From Leucaena leucocephala (Eukaryota; Streptophyta; Magnoliopsida; Fabales; Fabaceae): 64,000 bases of DNA. Numbering within the stretch: position 1 is the first letter of the stretch; each line of letters begins with the position of its first letter. The DNA is taken from the NCBI GenBank assembly GCA_037074615.1, contig CM073551.1, positions 22,133,750-22,197,749 on the forward strand. Direction: 5' to 3'. The translations under genes and the position numbers were made by a program. Below the pieces are notes generated by a model. It worked only from the letters and a program-made list of their open reading frames with translations. It was not told the DNA's origin and searched no databases. Shown piece by piece: positions 1 to 12,530 of this stretch.

Positions 1-779
1 ACCTTAGTAGGCAATTTTTTTTTTGTTAGGCATAAAATGAGAAGATCTCTCCTAAGAATTCAAACCTTAATTCACTATGTTATAAAAGATTAGCTTATTT
101 TACTAGTCCTACCCCCCATTAGTAAGCTAGCCCCTTCTATTTATAGTCTGAGCTACTACCGGAAATGAGGAAGAATGCATAGGTGAAGATGGGTGGTGAC
201 TGTGATGGAGGAAGATCAGGTGTTGGTATTTTTTGAAATTAGGAAGTATATTTGAAGTTAGTAAATAAAAAATAAGAAGTAAAATCGCTCATATCTTTCT
301 CGCTATTATTTTCCAATCAGCTTAGCGGTTTATTGTTGCGTTTGATTGTGCTGAGCAACAATGGCAAAGGCTGTCTGAAGTTTGAACGGACTTAGAATTA
401 AGACTTTACTAGACGAATGGAATGAAATCAAACGTTTTATTGTTTGAGAGTTTTATTGTGGTTGACATTCTTTGTTTATCATCTTTTTAATTTTAATTGA
501 AATCAACGCCCCTTCTACTTTACACCCTTGTTTTGCTTCAAAACTACCGACAAAATCCTGTTTTCACACTCGTTTCATTCTCATGTTTTCGGATTCTTCA
601 GATTGAGACACAATAAGATGGAGCAATAACATTCAGCTTAGCCTCTCAAATTCCATCATGTCACTAACTTTACAAGTACTAATTGAACTATGTGAAATGT
701 CTACTGCATCCCATATAAACAGGACCATAGAAAGCAGAGCATATAGAGAATATCAGATGACTACAGAGTAGAAAGCTTT
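1..779. other. AT-rich flank, no gene seen
   Basis: No coding exon, RNA gene or clear repeat boundary was recognised. About 150 bases immediately before 780 may be the former 3' UTR of the LHCB4 pseudogene, because its stop codon is still in place at 780-782. Confidence 0.4.
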
Positions 780-1170
780 TCAAGAGGAGGAAGAGAAAGT
801 GTCAATGATGGTAGTGCGAAGAGGATCACTCAAGTGGGTTGCCCAGTTGTTGAGGGGGCCTTTGCCAGTTGCAGCAGCTTGAACAGCAAAGCCAAGGAAG
901 GCCACCATGACAAGACGAGCATGCTTGATCTCTGCAAGTTGCAGGGTGGCCTTCTTCTCCGGATCTGCGGCCAAACCCAGAGGGTCGAAGAACTTGCCCC
1001 CGGGATATAGCCTCTTCTCAGGGTCCAGCTCGGTTCCTCTGGAACTCCATGTATCCAATAACCAGAACCTCAATCCAGATCAATGTGGACATTGAGAAGG
1101 GGAAGAGGTTGCCCAAGGTAGGATGAACCGTCAACAAGCTCTACCTCAATCCAGATCAATGTGGTTTTTA
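780..1170 (-). pseudogene. LHCB4: LHCB4 (CP29) light-harvesting protein, 3' pseudogene fragment
   Basis: Remnant of the gene for CP29, the minor chlorophyll a/b antenna protein that links LHCII trimers to the photosystem II core in the thylakoid. The minus strand reads the C-terminal part of the family: the region around LYPGGKFFDPLGL, then EIKHARLVMVAFLGFAVQ (third helix with chlorophyll-binding E and H), then GKGPLNNWATHLSDP and the terminal DTFSSSS with its stop. Upstream residues ELVDGSSYLGQPLP also match. The copy is broken. There is no N-terminal two thirds. A one-base insertion after the LGQPLP codons and a loss of two bases near the RNAELDPEK codons shift the frame. The piece coding TLIWIE occurs twice as a 22-bp direct repeat (1067-1088 and 1143-1164). 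HARLV replaces the usual HARLA. Family identity is certain; a functional product is very unlikely. Confidence 0.85.
1067..1164. repeat. 76-bp offset direct duplication inside the LHCB4 fragment
   Basis: Two identical 22-base copies, 1067-1088 and 1143-1164, start 76 bases apart. Both encode TLIWIE on the minus strand. In intact CP29 this peptide occurs once, after SSYLGQPLPFSM, so the copy preceding ELVDG is out of order. Confidence 0.8.
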
Positions 1171-1279
1171 ACATCTGATATATAGGTGAGCTCAAAAGTT
1201 CTGCAACCTTTGTTAAGTCGAGCTGAAAACTACCCCCCATAACATCATAAAAAGATGTCGCTTTCATGAGGAAAGACAA

Positions 1280-1800
1280 ACTAAAAAGGAAATGAAATAA
1301 AACAAAGAAACTAGCTTATTGCTCAAGGTTAATCCTTTACCAGTCCACAAGCATAAAAGAACTCAAATTTAGAATAGTTCACCACAACTATGGTAGTTGT
1401 AGAGTTTGTTATCTTTAAGAAACAGTGAAAGTGCTGCCATATACCTTTTTCATAAAATTTTACTTTATAAGTGCCAGTGATTGAGGAAGAGATCAAGAAG
1501 GTAAACGAATGATCTCTCTTCATTAACTATTGAAATTATTGCAAATTTTATATATATTAGTATCAAGTTTTGGAAGCTTAACGTAAAGTTCTTGCACTTA
1601 TACATGTACTAGCTATTGAAATTAATTAGAAATTTTTTTCAATTAAAAATTTAATTACTGAAAATGACCTAAATTAGAATATTATTATTTTATGTGTATA
1701 AAATTTACAGAGTACCGATATTTTGTATAAAAATTTATTAGGTCCTTATTTGTTAAATTTTTAATGGCCCTAATTTTCCCTCACTTCTTTAACTACTACG
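1280..1800. other. AT-rich intergenic, nothing recognised
   Basis: Small open frames on the minus strand here show no family motif. I see no gene. Confidence 0.4.
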
Positions 1801-2221
1801 TGTGTGTTTGGATAAGATTTTAAAAACGGGTTTATAGACAGCTTATGGAAAAGGACTTTTAGAGAATAGCTTATGAAAAAAAATAGTTTTAGATAAATGA
1901 GTATTTGGATAGTTGTTATAAAAAGGGGTTTTGTAATTGTAAAATTACTAAAAAGGGTATGTATAAGAGAGGAGAGAGGGTTGAGAAGATAGAGGAGAGA
2001 GGAGAGAGAGTATAAAAAAAGTAAGGGTAAAATAGTAATTGAATAGTTGAAAACGTAGTTTAATATTCTAAAAGCAACTCTGACCAATTTATCTGAAATC
2101 ATGGTTTGGTTCAAACCGAAATTTTGACAAATATGGCTGTTTGTTTTAAAATTTTTTCAAACCGAGATTTGGGCTAGAAGCTTTTTTAAAACCATAGTTT
2201 TAAGATTATCCAAACAGGCCC
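1801..2221 (+). mobile_element. MITE-like element, copy 1 of a family in this window
   Basis: A 421-bp non-coding element with imperfect terminal inverted repeats. The left end reads TGTGTGTTTGGATAAGATTT and the reverse complement of the right end reads GGGCCTGTTTGGATAATCTT. A purine-rich (GAGAGAGG) core lies around 1965-2015. A related copy in the same orientation is at 32129-32653. A clean target-site duplication could not be identified, so the superfamily is uncertain; the GGGCCTGTTTGG-like ends are common in plant MITEs. Confidence 0.6.
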
Positions 2222-3599
2222 TACATACATAATTGTAGATATTTGACCTCATGATAATCTACATTTCATTATTTATTATTAATTATATAATAATTAGTAA
2301 TTGATACTCCTTCCATGAATATGGAACATTTTAAGGGAAACAAAATTAAGTAATTTCCTTCTATGCACCTAATTATTACACAACTTTAGCTTTTTATGGA
2401 AATTTTAAGATGTTTTGGTCTTAAATTGTAATTAAATTGGTGTATTTTTTTTTGCCAACAATTAAATTGGTGTATTTATCCAAAAGGAATATTTTCCTTT
2501 TTTATTTTCGATATTATTATCAGTTATAATATAAAAATAAAAAAACTATATTATTATAACAATTTATTTCAAATTGAAATAAATACAAGAAGTCTTATCT
2601 AGTCAATATATTTATATATCGATCAATCAATATATTAAAATATAATATAAAATTGATAATTAATCATATTGCTTATAAATCATAAATAATGTAATTTTAG
2701 TCTGACAGGGTTATTTAAAAAATAAGTTTAAGAAGAATTTGATTAAAAATATATTTGTTAGTAAAAATAAAATAGTTCACAAAAAAAGGTTATCTATAAC
2801 AAATTAAAAGTTTAATAAATTTTTTGCTAAATTTTAAAACATCAAATTAGTCATTTACATGTGAGTCAAAGTTAAACGTATAAACTTGCGATCATTTTTC
2901 TTGTGAAAAGGATCATATGTTCACATTCCTTCTTTTACATTCCCGATAACTTTTTATTTCGGCGCCCGAACTATCAATGGTTTTATAATTCATTTTCAAT
3001 TTTTGTCTCGCAATCAATTATCACCCAAATTTTTTGCTACTTCACGAGATTGAGAAAAGTCAAGGATATGGAGATCAAAACGAACAAAGCCTCAGAACTT
3101 AGTATAGAACACAGAAGAACAACCTTTCATTATTGAGATCTGATACCAGAACATTACATGAGCCAAAACACCCCTTAAATGTAAAGATAAAGATGAGAAT
3201 ATTACGTCAACCAGTTACCCCAAGGGATCTTTACACAGCCTGCAATGAAGTAGCTAGCTCCTCGCAAAGCAACGCAGAACGTTTTCACATTTGTATCTAG
3301 AGATAACTAATATCTAGAGATAACTAACGGAACGATTGGAATGAAAGAATAACCAATCCATTGAATCTGTTCTGAGTTTGGAATTTGGATGTTGCTTCCC
3401 TTCATCTCTCATCCTCAAGGAGGCAATCCAAAGAGACCAAGACCCTGCTATCAAATTACTGCAATTAATGAGATCCATAAAGTCCTCATGTGGTTTTATT
3501 CTTAAAGAATTTAATTGTCTGTGTAACTTGAAGAGCTACATTGTGTATAACTAAAATTTGCAATGACTGCAAATGGTAAAGAACGTGGACTTACCACAA
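2222..3599. other. AT-rich intergenic / CAX downstream region
   Basis: No gene recognised. The segment nearest 3600 is probably the 3' UTR and terminator region of the CAX gene on the minus strand. Open frames such as 2903-3136 have no family similarity I recognise. Confidence 0.4.
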
Positions 3600-6571
3600 T
3601 TAAGCTTTGAAAACTGCATCCGTTGCTGATTGAGGCATCATGTTGCCGAGATGAGCTTGGTCTGGTGCAGAAATGAGATTAAATTTTAGATGTGAAGGAG
3701 GAGATTTATGAGACCTTTCTTTTCATTGAGTTTTGAAAAGAAATATACACGAATTTGGGATCATTTTCTGATCTAGAACTATAACTCGTTAAGTTTCATG
3801 AATCTCTTCACTTATTCTATCTCTTAGTTTAATTATATTAGTTCAATGGGATATCTAATCATGCAAAAGAAAGGTATAGATTAATGCTACTTACTGAATG
3901 GTGATCTCTGTAGAAAAAAGCATGCCCCAATTACAACGTAGCAGAGCAGGAGAATAAAACCTTTCATGTAATGAGACGTTCCATCCTATACAAATTTCAG
4001 AGATGAAGAATCAGTTTGGTTCAAAGATAGAATGAGGATAAAAGAGTAAAAATTTTCTATGAACTTTACCTGTAAAGTGAAGGCAGTGGCTACTATGGCC
4101 AAAGCAAGTGAACCCGTTTCAAGGGGGTTGAAGTTAAGATCCATTTTGTGGCCCATTATCCAAGAAACAATCACACAGAGGGGAACCTACATTGTGATCA
4201 CATTTCTGGCTATTACCAAAGCCAAGAAGGAAATCTAAACGAAAACTTCAGTACTTTTATGTAGGTGAATTCTTACCACAAACAAGCTAATTTGAGTTGC
4301 AGAACCCAAAGCGACACCCAAAGAGATGTCCTAAAGTCATGCAAATTAGTTAGATTTCAGAACCTTATCTTAGAATTGGGATTGGAATTTCATTAAGTCC
4401 TTCAAGTTCTTACCAGATTATTCTTAAAAGCAAAAATGACTGCTCCTGCATGTTCAGCTGCATTTCCTACTATCGGTAGTAAAATTATGCTGAGGAAGCT
4501 GACAGACAGACCCCACGAGTCTGATGCATCCTGTTCAGAGTAGGAATTGTAGTTATCAGTAATTATAATAGCCAACATTCAAAAAAGTGCTTTATCATGG
4601 ATAAAATTTAGAGCTTTCTGCCATGTTGTTTGGTTAGAACATCCTTGAAGACGCTCTTGAACAGCAGCAAACATGACCCATGTATGGGACATAAATGTTT
4701 CACATTAATTGCCTCTCACTCACATGCATGGGGGCATTTCAACCTAACACGTCTCTAATCAGAAGATGCCTAATCATGCATGTGAGAACAAAGTCAAAAT
4801 GTTGTTTAATTAATTACCTCTATTGTCTCCACCACATACTCAGACAACAATGCTATGAACACTGTCATCCCTACCAGCCAGGCAAACCCACTCCAGAATC
4901 CCATCACTGCCGCTTCTTCTGAAACGCTGTCACTGTCTTTGTCTTCCTGATCAACGCACGATGATCATTTCTGATTAGATATTGGCATAATATATCTTAA
5001 GATTACAAGCAGCTTAATATTCCATAGTTTAGGAAGTTGCTTACATCCTGGGCTTCAAATAATTGGCGATGGGTCCAGAGTTGAAAGACAAGGTAAGCAA
5101 AATATGCAATCAACATGACAATACTTGCAGCTCTTGATAATTGGAGAGATGGCTCTGCAGCGAGAGCAGTTGAGCCAGTAGTATATCTGAATAGCATTGG
5201 AAGCAAGTGGCACAATAATGCAAGAAGAAGCATGAGTGAGTTCACGTCTGCTTGTCTCTGCAAAATAAATAACCAAAGCACACATTTCAATGGTCAATAT
5301 CAGTTATTATCATTTGACCAAATAATAAAGCCCTCAAAAGATGCAATTATTAGATCAAATTTTTACTGCTTATGTCTTAGAGCTAAAATAGGATGCACGG
5401 ACTTACTCTTTCATATTTTTGGGGCCGTGAAATGTTTGCTATGCCACCACAGAAAAGAGAGGTTCCAAGGACTAAGAGAAGGTTTGAAAGGATGGAACCT
5501 AAGAGAGAGTACTTGACCACAGCTATTTTATTGTTGCTGAGAGCAAATATTGCTATTATGAGCTCTGTAGCATTTCCACATGTCGCATTCAGAAGCCCTC
5601 CCACTGTAAATCAGTAACATAAAGAACCAATTCAACTAATTTTGACCTTAATACATGGATTTGACTAATTCCAAAAGCATGGTATTGGATACAAGGTGAT
5701 GACAGCGAAAAGTATTTAAAACTCTTCAAATATATGGAAATAATAAACTTTAGTGTATTGTAAAAGAGACTATTTTATTTTAGTATTTGATCGAATGAAA
5801 ATAATATCAAACTACAAACATTATTAAATAGCCATAATTAACAATCCGATATTCTTAAAATAAAAATATATTAAACGTTTTATTTTTAATTTTATTAATA
5901 AAAATATTTTTTTATAAAAAATTAAATTTTTATTTTAAATTTATATTTATAAAAATATTCTTAAATTATTCGTAACAAAATAATATTTTTTAAATCAATT
6001 GTCTGGTCAAGAACTCAAGATTAATAGTTGAAAATTATCTTAATTAATTCTCTTTATAAAAGAGAGAAAGAGAATTAATTAGTATTGTAGGTCTCCAATA
6101 TACTCTTATTAGTACTATTAGATTTATTATATTCCATGAAGTTTCATACCTGTGGGGCCTGTGTAATAAGCAACTTGTCTGCGAATGACAATCATGAAAC
6201 AGAAAATTTAAATAGAATCAGCATTAAATCTATCCCAAAAAATTAGACATTGAATATGGAGAATAATCAGAAATGGATGGGATTTCCTTACTCTGTCAGG
6301 AAGCTGATTCGTTCAGCAAGTGGTGTAAGTCCTAGTAAGCTCAACGCAAATACCCAGGGCTGCAGATAGTAAACCATAAAACTCTCAAATTATACCATTT
6401 TCATTTGCGCCATCAATATCAATATATACCAAGTATATATGGCAGTCTTAAAAGGGATATAGTATATTAGTATGTATATTGAGGAGCATTTATCCTCATT
6501 CAATGTTAAGACAACCACGCCTGCAGTTGTTGAGGAACTGGCCAAAATATATATATAAACACCCACCCACC

Positions 6572-6609
<38 letters not shown>

Positions 6610-7083
6610 TGTTTGCAAAACAAATGCCGTGTTGTCCAACTTAGTTTTTAAAACCAAGCTATTTCAGTGTGCAAAACAAGTGACGTTTGGGGCTATTCTA
6701 ACCACTTTCAAAGCTTCCCATTACTTTCGTCCACCCAAACAAGTTCAAAAACAAACCGAGAAATATCGTTCTGATTCACAAAGAAATAAAAGGCAAAGAG
6801 GAGTACTCACTCGGTCGAATCCATAGCATTCAGCAGCAATGGCGAGAGGAATCGCAGGGAAAAGGACGGAAAGCTTAGTCCCGAGAATGACCTCTTGCAG
6901 ATTTGCCAACAAATTTCGGAGCATTGAGCAGCGAACTTTGGAAACAAGCCTGAGGTCAGATTTCTTACGCAAGGAGGAAGAGGACATTTTGCGAGCCGAA
7001 CGGCCGTGCCTCATGATCTCCTTGCCCGCCGCTTCCTTGATGTGGCCGTTCTCCATGAGCAATGCTTCTTGGTAAGACGCCAT
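3600..7083 (-). CDS. CAX: Vacuolar cation/proton exchanger, CAX1/3-like
   Basis: Antiporter that loads Ca2+ (and often other divalent cations) into the vacuole in exchange for protons. The coding sequence joins 11 exons: 7083-6811, 6359-6292, 6178-6150, 5603-5407, 5257-5045, 4946-4818, 4530-4414, 4330-4277, 4186-4070, 3985-3895 and 3661-3600. All introns are GT-AG, phases match, and the product is 449 residues, normal for the family. Residues 30-60 hold the SSSSLRKKSDL N-terminal region, which in Arabidopsis CAX1 is autoinhibitory. Both alpha-repeat signatures are present: GNATELIIA in exon 4 and GNAAEHAGAVIFAF in exon 7. An acidic loop (EDKDSDSVSEE) lies between the halves. About eleven hydrophobic segments can be counted. 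The GGLLNATCGNATELI and CGGIANI motifs fit the type I-A group (CAX1/3/4). No disabling change was seen, so this looks functional. Which paralog it is remains open. Confidence 0.93.
6540..6612. repeat. Microsatellite (CCCA/CA then TA) in CAX intron 1
   Basis: A CCCA/CA run followed by an uninterrupted AT run of more than 20 bases, inside the first intron of the CAX gene. Likely length-polymorphic. Confidence 0.8.
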
Positions 7084-7848
7084 TTTCGAGCTTCTTGGCT
7101 GGTTTCAGAGAAAAAATAAAGGAGAGAGTTGGAGGTTTGAAGAAGAAGAAGAAGGCTCGTTTTGATGTTGTTGAAGTAGGCCGTATAGGCATACATGTAT
7201 TTCTCGTGAGGGAGGGAGTAGGAGTGAGTCATACAGTTATGAGCCATGTACTATTTTTATATGCGACGAAGTGTGCAGCTTCCAGGAAGTTTCGTAATTT
7301 CTTGTAATATTTTCGTTTATGTTTGTTGTTGCATTTTTAGCTATTATTGTTGAATAACTTAATTATGGTTCACCACTTTGGTGGATATATTAGTACTATA
7401 ACTAAAAATATTACTTAATGATCATGTTAATTTTTGTTGTTATATTTTCATCTGGATCAATACTTGTTAATAGAATAATTTTTTTATCTTTATATTAAAA
7501 ATAATTATTAAATTAATTAATACTTGTATTTTCTGGCCAAAATACTTATAGCTTAATACGCACACATTTATACGTTAAAGTTAATTACATTTTGTCACAT
7601 TATATATAACTTAATCATTTTTATTCATAAACAAGACATACTGAACGACATATTTAATTAAAAAATTATTACAAAATTTTAATAGTAAGATTGAATTAAA
7701 CTATTGTAAAGTGTAAAAATTCCTATATATACTATAAAAACTTAATGATCTATATTATTGAATTAAGAGATAAAAATTTAATGATCTATAAAAATTCCCT
7801 TCTAATTTTTTTTATTGTTTTAGAGTGATTAGTTTTTAAGAGATAATT
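7084..7848. promoter_or_regulatory. Upstream region of the CAX gene
   Basis: About 770 bases between the CAX start codon and a GC-richer island. The first roughly 100 bases contain GAA/CTT-rich sequence typical of a 5' UTR. No specific operator or confident TATA box is claimed. Confidence 0.3.
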
Positions 7849-7914
7849 TTACGTACGTATATTGATTAGTTTTTCCCTACTAACTAAGCTTATATTAAAA
7901 AAATATATATATTC

Positions 7915-8085
7915 TTTCTCCTCCTTGACATCTACTGGAACTACGACACCGGACCCTCTTGCAAATCCCCTCACTCTTGCGGTCCCTCTAAGCACCTCCG
8001 CAATCACAAATTCACCGTCAACCTTCGCGTCGCAGTGCCATCTTCTTCCTTCTTCTTTCCCTCCCGGTCCATTTTCCAAATAAAA
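7915..8085 (-). pseudogene. GC-richer coding-like island of unknown identity
   Basis: A short segment whose base composition stands out from its AT-rich surroundings and which is open in both directions. The minus frame reads ...WHCDAKVDGEFVIAEVL..., the plus frame a Pro/Thr/Ser-rich peptide. I do not recognise a family in either frame. It may be a leftover exon from an adjacent lost gene, but no splice sites or neighbouring exons were found. No function is assigned. Confidence 0.2.
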
Positions 8086-8103
8086 AACTGACGTGGAGCT
8101 CAT

Positions 8104-10164
8104 TAAGATGCCATGTCAGCTTCTATCACCACACTCAGCTCATGGACGAGTTTTACTCAGTTTTAGCAATTTAATGACTGAGTCATAACACGCTAATGGA
8201 AACTGAATTATAAAGAGTTGAATTTAAAAAACTAAGTTATATTTAAATTAAAATTATAAAAATTAAAAGATTAATTTTTTTTAAATTATAAATTATGAAC
8301 TTTGTGATTGAGATATCAAATTCTAGGCAACGCAAAAAGATGTGTGCAATGCTAATATTATAAATAATATATAGAGAGAGAGAGAGAGAGGTGGGTGGGT
8401 GAAACAGAAGGGTCATGGCTACGAGCTTCGTGAATTTTCTAAAGCTGAGGAATATATGGGTGCAAAATCTCTATCGAATTAATGTCTATCGGAACAAAGG
8501 ATCGAATGCTCTAATATTTTTATTATTCTTTGAAATATTAAAAATGCTCGGAATGAATTTAAAAATATTAAAAAGGAATTATTGGATTTAGTTGTTTAAA
8601 TCTTCCTCCCTGGCTCTATTATTTCTTTTTGTCTCATTCTATGGACAGATATAGATATCACATGACATGTCAGCAGCGCATGGCGACATGAGCCGCTTCA
8701 ATATCGAAGCATTGAACAGTGAAAAGGCAAAGTTATCATCATATTCTTGTCATTAAGCGTTATTCATAAACTAGTGTATAATTTGTGTGCGGGAAAAAAT
8801 GCTAACAAAAAGATTTATATATTCATTCTAGTAAATCTCAACCGCTTGAAATTGTCTCCAAATCTTTCTTATAAGTTACGATTCAATGATGGTTAGGTAA
8901 AATGACTATTCGGGACTTGGAAGCAAAATATTAACAGTTAAAGGTGTTTATCTTTTGTCTTTTATTTTTTTACCTTATTTTGTATAACACTTAATATCTT
9001 ATATCACAATTTTATTTTTTATATGTGTTTAATATTTTAATTTTATTTATGATATAATTTTATCTATAATTTTTTTAATTCAGTATATTTTTATTTATAA
9101 TATTTTTAATTTAATATAATTTTATACATAATATTATTTTTCAAATACTAAGAATTACACTAAATTAAAAAGATTATAGGCACAATTTTACTAAATTAAA
9201 AAAATTACGGATAAAATTACACCATAAATATATAAAAAATAATATCAAGATATTATATGCTATATAATTTTTTTTAATGATAAATCTTTGTCACTAATAA
9301 AAAATACTACTACTTAAGTTTATCGTAAAGATAATTATTTAAAATTAATTTAATAATATAAAGCTCTACTATATCTTTTTAAACCTTGAGTTCCTCTCCA
9401 TGTTGGGAGTGGTTGAATTGGTAATATAATGATTAAATAAAAAATTTATAAAAATAATTATACGCATATAATATATATATATAATAAATCTATAAAATAT
9501 CTAATTGAGGAAATTTTTAATAAAATAACACTTTATGATTATAAATAGTCTAAAAATCTAATGGGATTTCTGGCAAATTTCTTGACATTTTTCTTTATGT
9601 GTTAGTCTTTTCCCGTTAGGTCTAAAAAGCAAATTGTTTGGTTATCTAAAAATTGTTCTGGATTCTGATCTAATTTTAGATTTTGTCTCAATGACAACAC
9701 AACTTCAATCTAATCTACCTCAACCGCAAAAATAATTTATCAATCTAAATCGAGTTGCTAACAAGTCTGATCAACGGACCAGACCGGCTTTTAGTTCGTC
9801 CTTTCAATGGTTCCTAAACTCTGACATGGCTCGTGGCCGGTGCTTGGTGACCCATTTGTGTTTATCTATATATATATTCCAAAAATGACATAAATATTCA
9901 TCATAATTAAATAGAATTCGAGAAATCAATCGACACTATCATTGATATATTAATAATCAAATTCTAACATATTCTATTATATAATTATATAAGATATGAC
10001 TATTCATTTATTATATATAATTAATAATTAATAAACGACATCGTCACATTAAGAACTCACTGTGACCCCTCCCCCACAAATCCATTGCTTTCACATACAC
10101 GAGGGGCTTCAGACCTCACATGGAATGGAAGGTATAAATAGGTACACTGTGTCCTTATCGGCTT
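8104..10164. other. AT-rich intergenic region
   Basis: No gene recognised. It contains an AG microsatellite at about 8372-8390. A 58-codon open frame (8415-8591, start MATSFVNFLK) follows it but has no known homology and no supporting signals. Confidence 0.35.
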
Positions 10165-10169
10165 TGGGG

Positions 10170-10875
10170 GTGTGTGTGTTTAGAAAAAAATAATATTAAA
10201 ATTTTAAAAGGTATTTTGGCGTAAATTTTATTTTAGATAAATTTTAAAATAAATAGTTATATTTATCTAAAAAAATTTTAGACTAAACTATAATTTAAAA
10301 TTAAAATTTTAGATAAGCTACTGAAACTAGTTTTTAGAATAATAAAAAATTTTATTAACTACTTCAATATTATTTTATTATTATTTTTTTATATATTCTC
10401 TCCTCTTCTCCCTCTTCTCTCTTTCTATTTTATCTCTTATTCTACGGTCATATTTCTCCTCATCTACTTCTTCCTCGTTTCTTCTTCTCTCTGTGCTTCT
10501 TTACTTCTCAAACCCCAGCCACTTCTCCTTCCTCAATCATTACCGCCAAATCCTCCCTCCTTTATTGCTGCCGTTGTCTTCACCAGATTCTCTCAAACCA
10601 TGGACTACCGTGAACTCCTCTGTCTTCTTCCTCATGTGTCTTCTTCTTCCGATTGAGAATGAGAGAGAAAAGAGAAGAGAGATAATAATTTTTTTATCTC
10701 ATATATTTTTTTAATAATTTATTAATCACAAAGGTTTTTATAATAATAACTATCCTAACACTCATTTATCTATAACTATTTTTTTATGAGCTCTTTTTCA
10801 AAAACTATTTTTTAAAATTGATCTAATTTTTTCTTCTATAAACTATTTTTTAAACATTTATACCTTTTGTGATGA
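10170..10875 (-). mobile_element. Divergent, longer relative of the 1801/32129 MITE family, inverted
   Basis: Read on the minus strand, the stretch near 10740-10790 matches the family core (GATAAATGAGTGTTaGGATAGTTaTTATAAAAA, lower case marking differences, compared with 32235-32275). Pyrimidine-rich sequence on the plus strand (10395-10500) is the complement of the purine-rich core seen in the other copies. The interior (10490-10670) is extra and carries no recognised gene. Ends are approximate. Confidence 0.4.
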
Positions 10876-10880
10876 AGAAT

Positions 10881-11642
10881 TAGCGACAACTTATCTCCTT
10901 CATTGTCACATTATCATTCCCTTCCAAAATCCATATCTTTGGTTATATTGTTCCTCACATGCGAGCGCGCACACACACACATCAAAATTAAATAAATAAA
11001 TCAAAGCAATATTATTCTTAGTTCTTTTCGAATTACTTAGAATTTCCTATTACGGGAAGTTTATATGTATATTTAAAAATAAAGATACATTTTGTAAAAT
11101 TTTGTTTGGCCAAAATTATTCTATTAAAAATTAATATTTTCCTCGTTTGATTTTTTAAAAAAAAAAAGGTAAATTGTGTCTTAGAGATTCATTAAAGCCA
11201 TGTTATTTCTCTAAATTTAAAAAATATTTATATATTTATAAATTGCTCACTAATAAAATTATTATATTAATAGTAAAATTTAAACTTATAATTTTATGTG
11301 TTATAAGTCAACCTTTTATTAGTTGAGTTAATTTTTAGTTGGTTTCGTTATTTAATTTTTATTCTTAAGAGATATTTGTTTTGATTATGATGTCTATATA
11401 ATATATATATAATATTTGGATGGTAGATATCACCTTTCAGTATGGCGAAGGGATACTACAAGCATAAGCATACTGTTTGTATGACCTCTATTTTCTGCAT
11501 GCATGTGGTTCCCAAATCCCAACTCCTCCGCACAGCTTCCACGAAGCTTCCTCTTTTTCTTTCTCAATAAATATATATATGTAATTACTTGTCCGAAACG
11601 TTTCCATAATTGACAATTAGTATCCCTCGACTTTAAGTTATC
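10881..11642. other. AT-rich intergenic, nothing recognised
   Basis: Long A/T runs and short microsatellites (CA at 10965-10980). No gene or repeat with defined ends was found. Confidence 0.4.
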
Positions 11643-11650
11643 ATCATTGG

Positions 11651-12241
11651 TAGGGGTGTCAAACCTTATCCTGTCCCGGGTGTCCCGACCCGATCCCGGG
11701 AATTTCGGCACGGGTCCGTCCCGTCCCGACATAGACCGGGATAGGTCCGTTCCGGGACGGGACAAGATTGGTATTCGGGACGGGACGGGTTTCGGCCCGT
11801 CCCTCGGGAATCCCGTCCCGTCCTGATTTTTTTTTTAAAAAATTTACATTATCCTATCTTTCACACTCTTATATAGATATTTTTATTCTTATACAGATAT
11901 TTTTATATTGATATTTCTATTCTTTTTTACTATTACTTTTTTTCCCTTATATGGGTAAGTTATTATATTATATCAAGGAGAAATGTTGGTATTTCGAGTA
12001 AGTTGCTGGGGCATTTTATATGGAATAATTTATTGAGATGATTTTATTATAATATATTTTTTGAAAAAAAATAATTTCGAGTCCGTCCCGTCCCGTCCCA
12101 AACCCGTCCCGGTCCCGTCGGGACCGGGACAAATTCGGGACGGGACGGGATACGGGACGCATTTTGCGTCCCGTGTACTGTATCGGGACGGGACACGGGA
12201 CGGGGTTGTCCCGGTCCCGACCCGTCCCGTGAACACCCCTA
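11651..12241. mobile_element. hAT-type MITE with CGGGAC-rich subterminal arrays
   Basis: A 591-bp non-coding element flanked by a perfect 8-bp target duplication ATCATTGG (11643-11650 and 12242-12249). The ends form a terminal inverted repeat beginning TAGGGGTGT. Next to each end lie about 170 bases dense in CGGGAC/GTCCCG units, many forming inverted repeats. The centre (about 11830-12070) is very AT-rich. An 8-bp duplication and short TIRs are hallmarks of the hAT superfamily. The open frames over the GC-rich parts are a by-product of the CGGGAC repetition and are not genes. Confidence 0.9.
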
Positions 12242-12280
12242 ATCATTGGCAATCTCATCATAAATTTATAGATTCTTTTT

Positions 12281-12530
12281 TTATTTTTAGAAAGGGGTTA
12301 GGCTCACCTACATTCTAAGAGCAAGACGAAATATCTCTTCTTCCTAAACGATACTAATATCGGATAGGATGAGCAGTCTATTATCCTCAGGAGTAAGCTT
12401 AGACACCTAGGAGCTATGATGCCTCCCCAAACACCGCGATTGAAACCACAACAAAATGATACTTCCTAAAGTTTAAACACGCTCTAAATAATCGCATGTC
12501 TCACCCCTCGCTAGTTGAATTCACAGACAA
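12281..12530. repeat. Dispersed repeat, copy A (partner at 37883)
   Basis: About 250 bases aligning by eye with 37883-38150 in the same orientation. Shared anchors include AGGCTCA/TGAGCTTACC near the start, ATCGGATAGGATGAGC versus GTCGGGCAGGGCGAGC, TAGACACCTAGG versus TAGGCACCCAGG, and ATCGCATGTCTCACCCCT near the end. Probably a transposon-derived fragment such as an LTR or SINE piece. No ends or target duplication were found. Confidence 0.65.

Noticed and set aside
8415..8591. 58-codon open frame starting MATSFVNFLK after an AG microsatellite
   Set aside because: No homology, AT-driven composition after the first codons, and no supporting signals; listed only as a curiosity in the intergenic entry.
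11430..12318. Open frames rich in Arg/Gly/Pro over the CGGGAC arrays
   Set aside because: They arise from tandem CGGGAC repetition in all frames and lie inside a non-coding MITE.
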